Origin: Abelmoschus esculentus
Lineage: Eukaryota > Streptophyta > Magnoliopsida > Malvales > Malvaceae
Direction: 5' to 3'
Length of the DNA stretch: 64,000 bases
Assembly: GCA_035048815.1 (NCBI GenBank)
Contig: JAUCBN010000025.1
Span: forward strand, 14,656,501 to 14,720,500
The notes under the pieces were generated by a model, which was not told where the DNA came from, did not search any database, and was given only the letters and a program-made list of their open reading frames with translations. This document shows positions 45,971-58,399 of this stretch, piece after piece (position 1 is the stretch's first letter; every line of letters starts with the position of its first letter). The position numbers were made by a program, and so were the translations under genes.

Positions 45971-48028
45971 GATTAGTATGTTGCTAATTACAATTAAGCC
46001 GCGCTCTCGTGTTTATAACTATCTTTATATGTCATGAGATCATCATTATTTGATATTTTATTTTCGTCAAATTTAGTATTCATATTTTTACGTGAATTTA
46101 ATTATTATAATTTAATAGATGACAAGAGCTGCTGACTAATTAAGAACATCAACGAAGGCTTTAAATTTTAATGCCAACTAACAAGCATGATTTGGTTAAA
46201 TTCAAGCGTGGGCGTGCTCCATCGGAATATGATTAAAGAACATTTTATAAAGTTCTAAGCTCTATCATTTACTGGTCATTATTAATGTCTAGAGTTAACT
46301 TACATAAATCCAGATAATTCTCACAAAATATTAAACTATGCTTAAATTAATTTTTTAAAAAAATTCTTGCAAATAAAATATCACAACTCAATTTATTTTG
46401 GTACATTTACAAAAAAAAAAACACTGAATAATGATGTCAATATATTTAAAATCTTACATCACTGAACCAATGTTTTATTGTCTTCGTCCAATTGTAACAA
46501 ATAATCCTTTCCATTCAAATTAGGTGGTTGTTCCTTCCATGGCCATCTCTGTCTTGATTGACCTCTTTTGATATAAGGGTTGAAATGTATATTTAAAAAA
46601 ATACATTTTGCACCATAACCACTCCTACATTCCAAAGCCATCGCAGGTCAATAATCATTGTCTTTGTGGACTTATTAAATGTCACCATTTTTTATTTCTC
46701 AAGAAAAACAAAACAGCAGTGGCATTCCATTTGGTGGGGTTGACATGGATAATTGACCCAAAACATTCTTTGTCATTTGGGGTCCCAGCCCCTTCATTAT
46801 TCCTAAGATTACAATTTTAGGACACTGATTGGAACAAGGGTTCATTCATTGTCAGCTTATGCTAACACATGTCCTTGATTATAGTTTCCTCTCTTTTTCT
46901 TTATTTTATTTTTACCTTGTTCCACGATTAAATGATTTTGCTTCTAATTTTTACAATCTTTTGCTTTAAAAGTAGAAGCCAAATAAGCACAATGAAAGCT
47001 ATCCTATCAGTTCATTTGACATGGCAATTTAAATCTTGGACACTTGTGTGAGACATGTCTTTAGGTCAAACCATACCTGACATAACTGCTGATCCTTTTT
47101 TAAGGGGTTCATGCAGTTTTTGTCCAACAACAACATTCCAAAGGACCCATAAAACAAGGTTAAACTAAAGTCTAAACTGCTCCTGTGCAATAACCTAATG
47201 AAAACAACTTTTGTATTGTAATGAACAAACGCGTACCAACAAGAGTTGGTTCATTGTTTCTCTTTGTTTCTTTGCTAGTTTTCCTATAAAAACAAACCCA
47301 GTTTTGTTGAACTGTTGATATAATGTAAGATTTGGTCAAGTGATTATGCTTAAATAATGGAGCGTTTTAGTTTAGTTTATTCATGACACAAAAAGCTTGG
47401 GGTTCTAGGGTTGGTCCAAGTTGTAAGCAGCTTGGTTCCGCTTAAGTAAGTCTCAGGTTTGAGACGTTGTGTACGCAAAAAATCCCTGCCAGAAGACTTA
47501 CCCACCAAAACTAGGTGTGCGACGCGGGTCGGTCTGGATTAATCAAGGCTAAACTCTGAAACCAAAAGAGTAATAAAAAAAAAGGTTGGGGGTTCTTCTG
47601 CATTAAAAAATTTATACTTGGGTTGTTATCATCTACGTATATCAACTGGGGATTTTCTTCAACTGTGTCTGTTTGGTACGATGGAGGATGAACCCAATCT
47701 TTGTAAAGATTGGTTGAGTTTTCGTTACAATTCGCCGGGTCACTATCAGATAAGAAAACAGGGCCCAGGTATCAACTATTGTTCGACAAAGAGATGGGCC
47801 TTGCATTATATTGCAGCCATCAACTACCGCATGAATTTGCATTATATTTGTTAAAAAAAAGAGAGCTGGATACACCCTCGCCCGTCTTGTTCAAAGTTAA
47901 CATTGAGCCCGAATTACATACGCCTTGTTGACCATTTGAGCCCGTCGGAAAATGAGAAGCAATCAAACTTTTTTTAACTATCATATTTGGTTTATTAATT
48001 GATTAAGCTAAGTCAATTTTTATAAAGT
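45971..48028. other. intergenic DNA, nothing firm
   Basis: Open frames at 46459-46820 and 47618-47931 have no recognised domain. A segment near 47450-47540 resembles no element I can name. Confidence 0.4.
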
Positions 48029-48037
48029 GTTATTATG

Positions 48038-48227
48038 GAAAAATTATATCATGGGTCAGTCCTACCATGTCATCCATGGACCGACCAATAAAAACTAGCC
48101 ACCTCATTATTTTTTAATTTTTCAAATGAAAAATCACTTGGAAAAAAATATGACATGGAAAGATGGATAGTTTTTATTGGTCGGTCTCATGGACACGTGA
48201 TGGGACTGACCCATGATATAATTTTTC
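48038..48227. mobile_element. Mutator-like MITE with 9-bp target duplication
   Basis: 190 bp, with near-perfect terminal inverted repeats beginning GAAAAATTATATCATGGG. Flanks are GTTATTATG (48029-48037) and GTTACTATG (48228-48236), one change in nine, the size made by Mutator-type transposases. It has no coding capacity. Confidence 0.85.
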
Positions 48228-48236
48228 GTTACTATG

Positions 48237-49811
48237 GGATGATTCTTCTAATTCAATTTTCGTAATTCATAATGCCATGATTCTAGCACTTAATCTTATC
48301 TAAGGGACTTAACATCTCATCACGCTAGATCAACTAACTGTTGGTGTAATTAAACTTCTTACCTTTCTGGAGTTTTGATACCTAAATCTTTAATTTGGTA
48401 TCTAACTTTTTTTTTCAGTTAGGTACTCAAACTTATTTTTTAGTTTAAATTGTTATATGAATTTTATTTTTTTTATCCACGCTAATATTTAAATTTGGCT
48501 TCTTGATTAAAGTTTCTTGAAAATCGTAAGTACTTATCTAAATAAAAAAAAAATCAAATTTACGTATCAATTTAAAACTAAAAGTCAAATTTAGATAGTT
48601 GTAGTGCTGTACTGAAAAAAAGTTCAAGTACCAAATTCAACTCTGAGGGTAATTTAGAGGAAAACAACCTTAAGTTTAAGTACCAAAATACTTATTTACC
48701 ATGCATAAACTCAAAGTTTTGACTATATTTTAAAAAATAAAATAAATTTAACACCTCGCTACAAGGTATTGTTCTTGACTTGACATTCATTACTGATCCC
48801 TGCATCCCATAAATTTGGTAAAACAGAGAAAAGAAGATCACTAATATCAAAATTGTTTGCCATTGAATCTACGAGAGTAAGCACTACCTCTTTCAAGGAT
48901 GTTGGTCCAACCCAGCACCAACCTTTGCATTTATGGCTCATTAAGTTGCTGCACTTTCCAAAGAAAACAATACATTGGAAGTGCCATTGCATTTGGTCCA
49001 TCTTTTCATGTCTCATCCATCGTTAATCATTACTCCATTATTTAAGTCTCAGTCTCCAAGGTACACAGGGTCATGTGGTTGAAACTTGAACTCGAAAGAC
49101 TTAAGACATAGGTATCGAGATATCGGCGCAGACTTCCTGGGGCTCCGAAATTAACATTCCTGTTGTGAGCCCCGTAACCACGCATGCACTTCGCCGCATA
49201 CTTCGCAGGCTGCCTTGGAGGGGGGAATGACCGTGTCTCTGAATACAGATATTCCTTTAGATACCGACTTTTTCTGTGTTTTTCTGGTTTCTTCAACACT
49301 TTTGATTTTTAATACAACTAGACGATGATGCAATTTCGATCATTCCTGCCATCACGCCACACTAATTTACTTTGAATTTTGTTTAAGATGTTTACTAAGT
49401 CAGCTTCACAACAGAGACAATTGAACTTCCATTAAACAGTAATGGAAAAGCTTTCAGTCTGGTTTGCCACAAGCTGGCAGCAATTTTCTATCTGATGCAG
49501 TTGACATTCAACAAAATGTTGTTAGTCGTCAGTTGGTAAGACACAAAACTTCCAACTTCCTTTCTGACTTTCATTTATATAATGTCAAAAGAAAGCAAAA
49601 CTTAAACTACAAATGAAACTAAATAGAAAGACATCAAATATAAATGTAATTAAGATATAAAAAATGACAATATTTGTAACCTGTTGGTCAGTCTTTTACA
49701 AAATTTCAAACAAACCAATCTGTATTTACATTAATTGGCTTCAGAATGTACAATTTTTTCCAAAAACAATTTAGGGGCAAAATATAAGACTTTGGATGCA
49801 AGGGTATGTTT
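48237..49811. other. intergenic DNA, 3' flank of the NPH3/BTB gene
   Basis: No supported gene. Minus-strand frames at 48759-49333 have no recognised domain. The right end probably includes the 3' untranslated region of the NPH3/BTB gene. Confidence 0.4.
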
Positions 49812-51549
49812 TCAGGAACAGAGTTTTGGTAAGAATCTAGCATTATTACCAAGGCTGGATAATCTTGTTCTTGGAATATTTCCTACTTGAGTGTGCATTA
49901 TCCCGTAGAACTTCTCCGGTTCTGTTACTCTGCATTGCATTTCTTGTAGCTGTACATCAAGTTGCTCTGCTTCCTCCGAAACGTCAACTCGTTTTGCATA
50001 CACAAAGATTTGATCGGAATTCTCGTTCTTCTTGACACTTTCCTCAGTGGAGATGGAACCACTAATGGGGTTGATATGTTTTTGGCATTCAAGCTTGGAT
50101 TGCTGATTAAGGAAACCTTGTATAGCAATTCTTGATGGAAATTTTGAGTTTCGAGCCAAGTGTCTCAATGCATCTGTCGAAAGCTTCGCATAGTTAAGTG
50201 CACTACATATTCTCATTTTCTGTGTTTCACATATTCCATCATGAATCTGTTCAGAAATTTCATCAACCAACAAACTTTAGATAATTGATTAACATTGATC
50301 CCAATTCCCAATAGATACTAACTAATAAGTGACCTCTTTCCAGTAAATTGTTTTACAAGGGAAAATAGGTATAAGTTGATAGCAGTACCTGTAGATAAAT
50401 GTCTATGGCTTGAAAAAGCCTATCATGTGAATCTCTTGCAGAATCTGGCAGCAAAAGGACTAATGCTGCAAACTTTGAAGGGTTCAGGTAGGAATCTGCA
50501 GAAACTTCCACAAGGTATGAATCGAGTAAGTTAGCAACTTTTCGTAATCGAACCAGGGATAAGCAAGGACTTTGTTCACTGTGAAACTCATTTACAAGCC
50601 TCAGAAGCAGATTCACATCATACATGTAATGTTTCTTTTGTGGTGATGGGACAAGCAGAAAATCTATGGTTACTTGATCCAGTTGTAAACCAATAAGATT
50701 TTCTAAGATGGATTTGGAGTGTTTGCTAATTTTCAAACTCGAAGCCACTCGGTATATATCGAATAAGAGCTTGCAAGAAAGGGAGCTCCTATCAAGCAAA
50801 GAAAGCATATTGATTATGGCCTCCATGATTCTGCGCTTCTCACTTGGGGTGGCAATAAGAAATCTCGATCTTTGATAACATAAGAGAAACTTAATTATTG
50901 TAGCGTGATCAAAATGTTGGGATACCATAATTTTCATTACCTTATAAATCAGATCAATATTCAAAAACAAAAGATCTTCAAACCACCAAGAAACATGAGA
51001 GGAATTGTTTCTGATACTATAGCTGCTCCTTGTATCAGATGAACACCGAAAACTCGAGTTCTCTGAGGAAGATGTGTATGGACTTGCAACAATAGGAGAG
51101 ACAAGTGTTCCTATAACACAATCTAGGACTTTATCAAGTATAATCGAAGGGTTCGAAGGAGAAAGTAAATCTTGGCACTGTTTCAAAGCTACAAGCATCT
51201 CAGACCAGGAGCAGAAGCTAATCTCATCTAGACACTTTCTGGTTTGGTTCAACAAGCTAGGCCTTAGATCATCACTATCCATCTCCATAAATTGTGCCGC
51301 ACAATTTAGTAAGACTATATTAGCCGGAGTTATCTCAGTTCTTCCGTTGTTATAGCAAAACCTTGCTATGAGCTCAAATCCCTCAGCTCCCCCAGGAAAG
51401 TCATGAAATACAACTTTCAGGCGAATCTTTTAGAGAAAGATGCAAGAGTTTTCTGCATTTAGAAACAAATTCAAGGGAATTAACAGCACTTAGTAGGATG
51501 ATATGTAAAGAAAAGCAGAGACATTTTATGACGTTTGGTTCATTTTTAC

Positions 51550-51584
<35 letters not shown>

Positions 51585-51831
51585 AAAAAGAAAAGGAAAT
51601 TGGTTGGTAAGAACTAAGAAGTTGTCGTCAACAATAAATTTTCTCTACTGCAAAAAACTTGAACTTGATATGAAGTATGAACAAACTATACAAGTAGAGT
51701 CTAGAGATCTTTAAATCCCCAAAACGAAAATAAAGGGTTCGAGGGTAAACAGGGAGATTATATGTTACCTTGTCTACCATGAAAACTTCTTCACCGTTGA
51801 CATCCACTTCAAGATCACAGCAGGTTTGCAT
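49812..51831 (-). CDS. NPH3/BTB family protein (At3g22104-like), BTB domain damaged
   Basis: Exons: 51831-51769 (MQTCCDLEVDVNGEEVFMVDK), 51452 or 51426 to 50389, and 50246-49812. The BTB domain starts in exon 1 and continues in exon 2 (VVFHDFPGGAEGFELIARFCYNNGR), followed by the NPH3 domain (WWFEDLLFLNIDLIYKVM, SRFLIATPSEKRRIMEAI, ...LFQAIDIYLQ) and exon 3 (IHDGICETQKMRICSALNYAKLS). At the expected acceptor (51453) exon 2 reads KTLASFSKRFA and then meets TGA; about 12-20 residues usual here are missing. Use of the downstream AAAAG/ATT acceptor (51426) keeps the frame and gives 511 residues. NPH3/BTB proteins act as substrate adaptors for CUL3 ubiquitin ligases, often in phototropic or auxin signalling. 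Whether this copy works depends on that splice choice. Confidence 0.78.
51549..51590. repeat. 26-base poly-C run next to a 14-base A run, in NPH3 intron 1
   Basis: C at 51549-51574, one G, then A at 51576-51589. On the transcribed strand this is a long G run inside the intron. Its length is the type of feature that sequencing and assembly often misjudge. Confidence 0.85.
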
Positions 51832-52029
51832 TGTTTCGATAAACAAAAGGTGGAAACTGAAAACCAGCAAAAAAGAAAGGCGATGGTTTCCAAAAGGGGA
51901 TCACTTTTTTCTTGAGACAGAACCAAAAAAGAGAATCAACGACATAGAGAAGTTGCTTGTAAGAAGAAGATGGCGCTGTGTTAGTTGGTCAAATATACAG
52001 TTGAGCATAAGAGACAAGGTTTGTTAGTA

Positions 52030-52514
52030 TAGAGTAGATAGAGAAGGGTATGGAGGGAATCAGAAGCAAACGAGGCATTTTCAAAACTATTTCAAGTTTT
52101 TATAGTTGTTGTTGCTAATGGTGATCATCAAACTTTTCCCTCTCATTACCAAATACACGTTTGCTTTATCAGAATTCAACGACCTTATAAAAGGGTATCA
52201 AATCCGACAACAATGTTAAAAAAAAGAAGCTTCATGTTTTAATCTTTGTATGTCAAACAATCAATCCGAATACATCTAAAAAATAATTGAAAGTGTGATG
52301 AAAATTGGATATAAAATTTGGTAAACCATTAATATATAAAACTCGTGCTTGGAAATACTGTGTATACAACTATATGTATGGTATTTTCTTTGATGCACGT
52401 TTCTCGAGGGCATTCTGCTTTTTTCCTTTTTTATCATTTTACATGGGATGATTCTTGTTGACCAAACTCAAAGGATCAAGTTGTCATTTTCCGTTTCCAT
52501 GGAGCCCAAGAGCG
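52030..52514. other. upstream of the NPH3/BTB gene; intergenic
   Basis: Presumed promoter-distal sequence; no further gene recognised. Confidence 0.4.
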
Positions 52515-52973
52515 GAGAAATTATATTATGGGTACGTCCCACCCTATGTTCATGTGACTAATCACTAAAAATTATCTATCTCGTCAATTTTGTTATATCA
52601 TATATTTTCTCAAAGTGAATCTTTACTTGAATTTTTTTAAATGAATTAACAGTAAATATGAGTGAAGATTCATTTAGGAAAATATGACATGAAAAAAAAT
52701 GATGAGATTAGAGAAATTATATTATGTGTAAGTCCCACCACGTGTCCATGAGACTAATCACTAAAAATCATCATTTCATCAATTTTGTTATGTCATATAT
52801 TTTTTTTAAAGTGAATCTTCACTTGAAAAAATTATTTTTAAAATAAATTAACAGTAAATATGAGTGAAAATTTACTTAAAAAAATATAACATAAAAGAAA
52901 CGATGAGATTAATAATTTTTAGTGATTGATCCCATAGATGACGTGATAAAACTTACCTATAATATAATTTCTC
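52515..52973. mobile_element. tandem Mutator-like MITE: partial copy joined to a full copy
   Basis: A full element at 52711-52973 has inverted ends GAGAAATTATATTATG and TATAATATAATTTCTC. A second, direct copy at 52515-52710 starts with the same end and runs through the same interior (AACAGTAAATATGAGTGAA occurs in both) but has no right terminus of its own. It belongs with the MITEs at 37367 and 48038. Confidence 0.75.
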
Positions 52974-54279
52974 ACGAGAGTGGGGGAGAAAGAAGACATA
53001 GTGAGGAGCTGGATCTGTAATATCTGTATCCCACTGAAAAAAGCAGAGAACTTGGCCCAGACCAAGAGTTTTTTCTATTATGCATAAAATCAAAGAAATC
53101 ATAATTTCTGTTAAAAGACAAAAAATAAATAATCTTATTTTGATAACCGATGGTGAGATTTAAGCAGGCCGGCTTCTTTTGACCCGAAAGAGATACGTGA
53201 GCAAGATCAATAGGTTCAATTGAATAGAAAGCAGACAGAATTTAGGGATGTGAAAAATTGACCTGACCTAAAAATTCGACTCAAATTTGTTCGAGTTAGA
53301 ATATGATTTGACCCGGAATATAATGATCTGAATCTGATTTGTATCTGACTGTTGTTGACCTAAACCCGAGTTGAACCTGTTATTGTAGTAACCGAACCCG
53401 AACTGTATCCGACCAAGAATGACCCAAACCCGATTTTAACCTGTTAATGTGGACCTGAACCCGACCTGCATCCAACTAAAACAAACCCGAACTTGAGTCT
53501 GACCTGGCAGATAACCGATATTATCCGACTGAATCGACCCGAGACTTGATTTTACCCGACCTATTTTGAACCCGACCTGATAAATGACCCGACTTGTTTT
53601 GAACCAGACATATTATTGACTAGAACTAATATTAACAAGACTTAATATTTACGTGACATAATTAAGTATATCTATAATTTGATGAATTTAAAATATTGGT
53701 AAATATAATTAGTCTTAAAAAATAGAATTAGACATGAGAATTAATTTAGGGATTAATATTTAAATTTAATATTATATATTAAATTAAATTAATTTAATTA
53801 TTATTTATTTAGTTTTAATGTATTTAATTTTAATTTTAAATTACTTCATTAAAAATTATAATTTTAAATTAATATTTTATTAAAAATTAATATTTAATTA
53901 AGTTAAATTAACTTATTGAACTAAGGATTAATTAAACTAAATTAAAATATAAAAACATAAATTAAAAAATAATTAAAAGAATTCTAGAATCAAATGTAGA
54001 ATTTTATTAAATTAATCTAAATTATGACTCAATTAAATTAAACCAAAACAATTGATAAAAAAAGAAAAATACAATTGATAAAAAAAAGAGTGAAAAGACC
54101 AAATTTTAGAGGAAAATAAGTCATTCATTTTAAGTTTGAGATTAATTTATTTTTAGTGTAAAAATTTTGGAAGAATATAAGTTACCCAAAATTTTGGAGG
54201 GAATTAGAAATAAATTTTGATTATTATATAAAAAAGAGGGGAAAAATTGGAGGAAATTAATATATATAGTAAATTTTGA

Positions 54280-54320
<41 letters not shown>

Positions 54321-54864
54321 AACATATAAACTTTGATAAAATATAATCAATTAAAAATATAAAAAAGATATTAGATTTATATATTCATTTGACACTATTC
54401 CAGGTCGGATAAAAAATTCCGCATATTTTTATATAGTTCGTGCCTAAAAAATCCAATCCCGCGCCGCTCTATGTCTTATTTTACAATTATTTCAATTTGG
54501 TTATGATTACTCGAAAATTAAGTTTTAAATTTTATTTTTTATTTGATTTGATCCTCATTTAATTAAAATCACATTATATATTTTAAAATTGTTATAATTT
54601 GATCATAGGGAATTAGTTTAGTGATTGGAGAATTGTTCTTAAAGAACTAGTTTAGTGATTTAGGCTTAGTGGATTAGTGTTGGGCTTAAAGAATTAATAG
54701 TATACATACATTAATTAAATACATAGACATACATTAATTCACAAACAAATTAAATACATACATATATATATATACATTTAAGTATGTATATATATTATAT
54801 ATATTATAAATATATTATATATTACATATAATAGATTAATACATAAAGTATAATATATATAAGT
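52974..54864. other. AT-rich intergenic DNA with CCGAC-rich stretch
   Basis: From about 53250 to 53620 many irregular copies of ACCCGA, CCGACC and GACCTG occur, perhaps the remains of a MITE or tandem repeat. From 53640 on the sequence is very AT-rich, with an (ATT)n run at 54279-54319. No gene seen. Confidence 0.45.
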
Positions 54865-55518
54865 TAGGGGTGTTCATTATCGGGTACTCGGTTCCCTCGG
54901 GTTATAAAAAATTGGCCTGTGTCCCGGCCCATTTAAATCGGGTATTTGTTATCGGGTACCCAGCTAATCGGGTAACAAGTATCCGGTTCATAATTTTTTT
55001 ATTTTAAAATTAAAAAAAATACATATTAAACATATACGTTTTAAAAATTTATAATACATAACCAAACATAAAAACGAGTGATTTAAAGTTAATTTTAGAA
55101 TATTTAAATTTATATATAGATCTATATTTATTAAATTTTATCACTAAAACGACGTTAAAAGTATTAATCTCGTTTTTTCTTTCGATATTAGTAAATTAAT
55201 AAAAATATATTTAAAATTTTTAAAACCTAAAAGTATATAATACAAACATAAAACTAATTTAGAGATTTAAATTTAATTTTAGGTATAAATATTAAACAAA
55301 TCTAGAATAAAAATATAATTTAAAACTAAAAAATATATATAATAAAACAAATCGGGTCGGGTGGGGTACCCGGGAATTCAAAATTTTCGGCCCAAGCCCG
55401 ACCCACTAATTCTCGGGTCGGGTACCCGGCCCGATCGGGTATTTTTTTCTCGGGAATTACCTGGTATTTTTGTTTCGGGTCGTCTAGTCATCGGGTCGGG
55501 TAATTTTGAACACCCCTA
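54865..55518. mobile_element. hAT-like non-autonomous element with 8-bp target duplication
   Basis: 654 bp with 12-bp perfect terminal inverted repeats TAGGGGTGTTCA. ATATAAGT lies on both sides (54857-54864 and 55519-55526). The subterminal regions are rich in CGGGTA, CGGGTC and their complements, as in hAT subterminal repeats. No transposase is encoded. Confidence 0.85.
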
Positions 55519-55677
55519 ATATAAGTATATTATATAAATATATTAAACTATATTATATATATAGTACATATTAATGTATATTATATACATATATACATCT
55601 AATATATTATAGTATATATATATATATAAGTATACATATATTAATGTATACATCTAATATATATACATGTATATAAG

Positions 55678-57027
55678 TGACAAGTGCATAAAAGTCCTAA
55701 ATTTTATATCATTTTATCACTTGATTATTGCTTGTAAAGGTCTAATTTAATGACAATTAAGGATAATTCTGCATATTTTTCATATTCCAACATCCATGCA
55801 CTTAATTTATCATTTTATCTATTATTTGGTATAAAACATGTATGATTAATGGTTTTCTTTCTTATACAGGATATAACCATGCATGTGATACTAGATAGTG
55901 GAATGGATGCTGAAAACTGGAGCTGAATTACAGAGAAGGACCCGCCACGGTAATATAATGACTACCGCGACAGTAGAGGAAAGATGACAACTGGTGCTCG
56001 ATAGATAAAGAATAATATGTTAATTCTAGAGGACACTATGCGAGACAAAATGGAAGGGAAGAAATAGAGTCAAGACATGGTCAAAGTCAATGCGGATATT
56101 AAAGAGTTAAATTAGAAAATAGAATAAAAGATTTGTAAATTAATATGAACATGCATTCTTTTTCTTTTAGAACTCTTACCTTTATGGAAGTCTTTAACCT
56201 AGGCTTGGCCTATATAAAGCATACTCTTAGGTTGAGAATAACAAGCTGGTTCTCATAGAGAAAATCCTAGCTGCCGAAAAAATCATCATGTTCTAAACTC
56301 CCATTGAAGTTTAGGTATTTTGTAGAATATTTGGGAAAGAAAGTTATATTTTATTTGAGATTTATTAATGCAATCTTTATTTTTATAGTTTATTCTTTCT
56401 TAGATTTTACTCTTCTTTACTTACGATATCGGAAGATAAGTTTGTGAAGAAAAATCTATTTGTCAAATATCGGGAGAGTTAGGCTCACAAAACGAGAGAA
56501 TACGGTCTTTGCTCATGGGCATCGACTAATCTGCAAGGGTTTCAACGACTGAAAGGAAGCATACAATTGGTTGTTATCCATCCTTGATTCACGACGGAAG
56601 GTATTATCTAGACATGGGTTTCAATAGTTTTCCTCACTTAGGGATAAGGAGGAGACAATTTCGGATGCTCTATCGAACCATGGAAAGTTGAGTTGTCGAC
56701 AAGGCATAACCTCGCCGAGGCGACTCTTTGTGCGACCTGTCGCGATGACAGTTTAACCACATGCATTAATAACTGGATAATAAATGTAACTGGATTTCCC
56801 TCTACAAAGCAGTTTACCTAGCCTTACTTATTTCATTACTATTCTTCTTAATTATTTAGTTTTCTTCTATTTTCAATTAATTCATCATCACTCAAAATTA
56901 CTTGTGTTTTTATTTTCAAAGTGCAGAATTATTGTACATCGTAGATATCCAAGTCCCTGAGGGATTGATATCTTAAATACTACTTTGCAAAAGGTGAAAG
57001 AATTCAAGGACTCTAAGCCCATCACCA
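55678..57027 (+). mobile_element. Athila-like 5' LTR
   Basis: 1,350 bp, starting TGACAAGTGCATAAAAG and ending CCCATCACCA, aligning with the solo LTR at 1165-2497 on the other strand. It is followed directly by a primer site and a gag ORF, so it is a 5' LTR. Its partner LTR is not found in this window. Confidence 0.85.
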
Positions 57028-57029
57028 AG

Positions 57030-57050
57030 TTTGACATCGTTGTCGGGGAC
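57030..57050 (+). other. degenerate primer-binding site, Athila/Tat type
   Basis: TTTGACATCGTTGTCGGGGAC resembles the TGGCGCCGTTGCCGGGGA primer site (tRNA-Asp, from memory) with changes that fit methyl-CpG decay. Confidence 0.6.
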
Positions 57051-57147
57051 TGACATTCCAGCCTTCTCGCATACCATTTCTACACCATTTTATTTTATTT
57101 TATTTTTGTTTCTTTTTAAATCGATATAATCTGGACTGTTTTGTTGT

Positions 57148-57848
57148 ATGACCAGGGCTAATCCGTCAGCAGACGAGTATCCTTATGATCCTGAAATTGA
57201 GCGAACTGCAAGAAGCCTTCGACAAAGGATAAGAGAGAGGATGAATCAAGCGCCTGGCCAGCAGGGTAACAAAGCTGACATGAATACTGCCGAGGCAGTA
57301 AATCCTGTTGCCTTTGCAGTAGTTTACCACGATAATCTCCCTCGACATGAACGAGTCCGAACTGTTCGTGACTATTTAGAGGAGGGTTTAGATGGGATGA
57401 CACCTGCAGTGGTCATGCCAAATATTAATGTTGAACATTTTGAGTTAAAACCGGTTATGTTCAATATGATAAATACTTTAGGTCAATTTGAAGATTCGGC
57501 TAATGAAGATGCTCGACAACATCTTAAGTCCTTTTTAGAAATCGATAACTCTTTTAAGCTGCCAGGAGTCTCCGTAGATTATTAAAATTGAAATTATTCC
57601 CCTATTCACTGAGTGATAGGGCGGAATCTTGGTTAAACAACCTCCAGCCGAGATCACTTAACTCATGAACAAAATTATGCCACAACTTCATTGCCCGCTT
57701 CAGCTACACCAATATGAAAGATAAGTTGAGAAACAATATAACATCCTTCAAGCAAGACGTATGAGGCATGAGAGAGATATAGAGAATTATATAGAAAATG
57801 CTCAATGCATGGATTACCAGAATAAACTCAAGTATCCATATTCTATAA
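57148..57848 (+). pseudogene. Athila-type gag, frameshifted and cut off
   Basis: The ORF starts MTRANPSADEYPYDPEIERT and is open for 145 codons, through VEHFELKPVMFNMI and a DARQHLKSFLEI block, to a TAA at 57583-57585. The gag similarity continues in another frame as LKLFPYSLSDRAESWLNNL and later RERYRELYRKC-like and QVSIFYN-like blocks, with more stops, up to 57848. There it is cut by the TRIM-like fragment. Gag would form the particle that packages the element RNA. The rest of the element is not seen. Confidence 0.75.
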
Positions 57849-58132
57849 TGCGGTGAACACACCCACAAGAATGACGCTTGATGCCTCGGCTAATGACACG
57901 CTCATGGACCAACCGTTTATATATCCCAAGACCTCCATTTTCCTTTCCGATGTGGGATTAATGCTTCTTGTCTATTTTCAGGTGTGACATTCTCCCCCAC
58001 TCAACCTCGTGACGCCCTCGGCACGAGCTTCCGCTCTCGTGATTGGCCTCTTGTCACGGTTGTTTACCCTCCTTACCCCTCTCATGGGCTCTCAACGTAA
58101 AATCGGGCAGTCAAATGATCGCTCTGATACCA
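57849..58132 (-). mobile_element. TRIM-like fragment: LTR, polypurine tract and primer site
   Basis: On the minus strand, read from the high coordinates: TGGTATCAGAGC primer site (58121-58132), about 120 bp of interior, polypurine tract GAGTGGGGGAGAA (57990-58002), then a 141-bp LTR from TGTCACACCTG to GTGTTCACCGCA (57989-57849). The LTR holds CCCACATCGGAAAGG, common in TRIM LTRs. No 5' LTR is present beyond the primer site. TRIMs are small non-autonomous LTR elements with no coding sequence. Confidence 0.6.
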
Positions 58133-58141
58133 CTTTTCATA

Positions 58142-58195
58142 GGGCCATTATCCTCTTCCTCCCGGACATGTCTTTTAGGAAGAGGGTAATGGCCC
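58142..58195. repeat. 54-bp hairpin
   Basis: Arms GGGCCATTATCCTCTTCCT (58142-58160) and AGGAAGAGGGTAATGGCCC (58177-58195) pair at 18 of 19 positions, with a loop of 16 bases. It sits where the missing TRIM 5' LTR would be. Confidence 0.7.
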
Positions 58196-58399
58196 CATGA
58201 CAATATCGTGTTTTATTTGTTATGTGATTCAAATATGTTTTTAATGCCTTAAATTTTGATATCAAGTTACGATTTAATGTTTTATCTTGCATTAGAAGTT
58301 ATTATCTCACTATATTTTGTTGGGAGTAATATCCCGGTCTCCGGGTGTTATCTTTTTCGAATTATCGTGAATATTAGGATTAAATATGTATTTTAAAAA

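Noticed and set aside
47618..47931. Overlapping small frames on both strands
   Set aside because: No recognised domain, no introns or start context, and several frames compete.
48759..49333. Minus-strand coding region next to the NPH3/BTB gene
   Set aside because: Several short frames overlap, none with a domain or conserved start.
57849..58132. Cassandra-type TRIM with an embedded 5S rRNA
   Set aside because: No 5S-like internal promoter boxes or 5S sequence could be seen in the 141-bp LTR.
58009..58200. 63-codon plus-strand frame
   Set aside because: It is the complement of the TRIM-like interior and primer site and has no domain.
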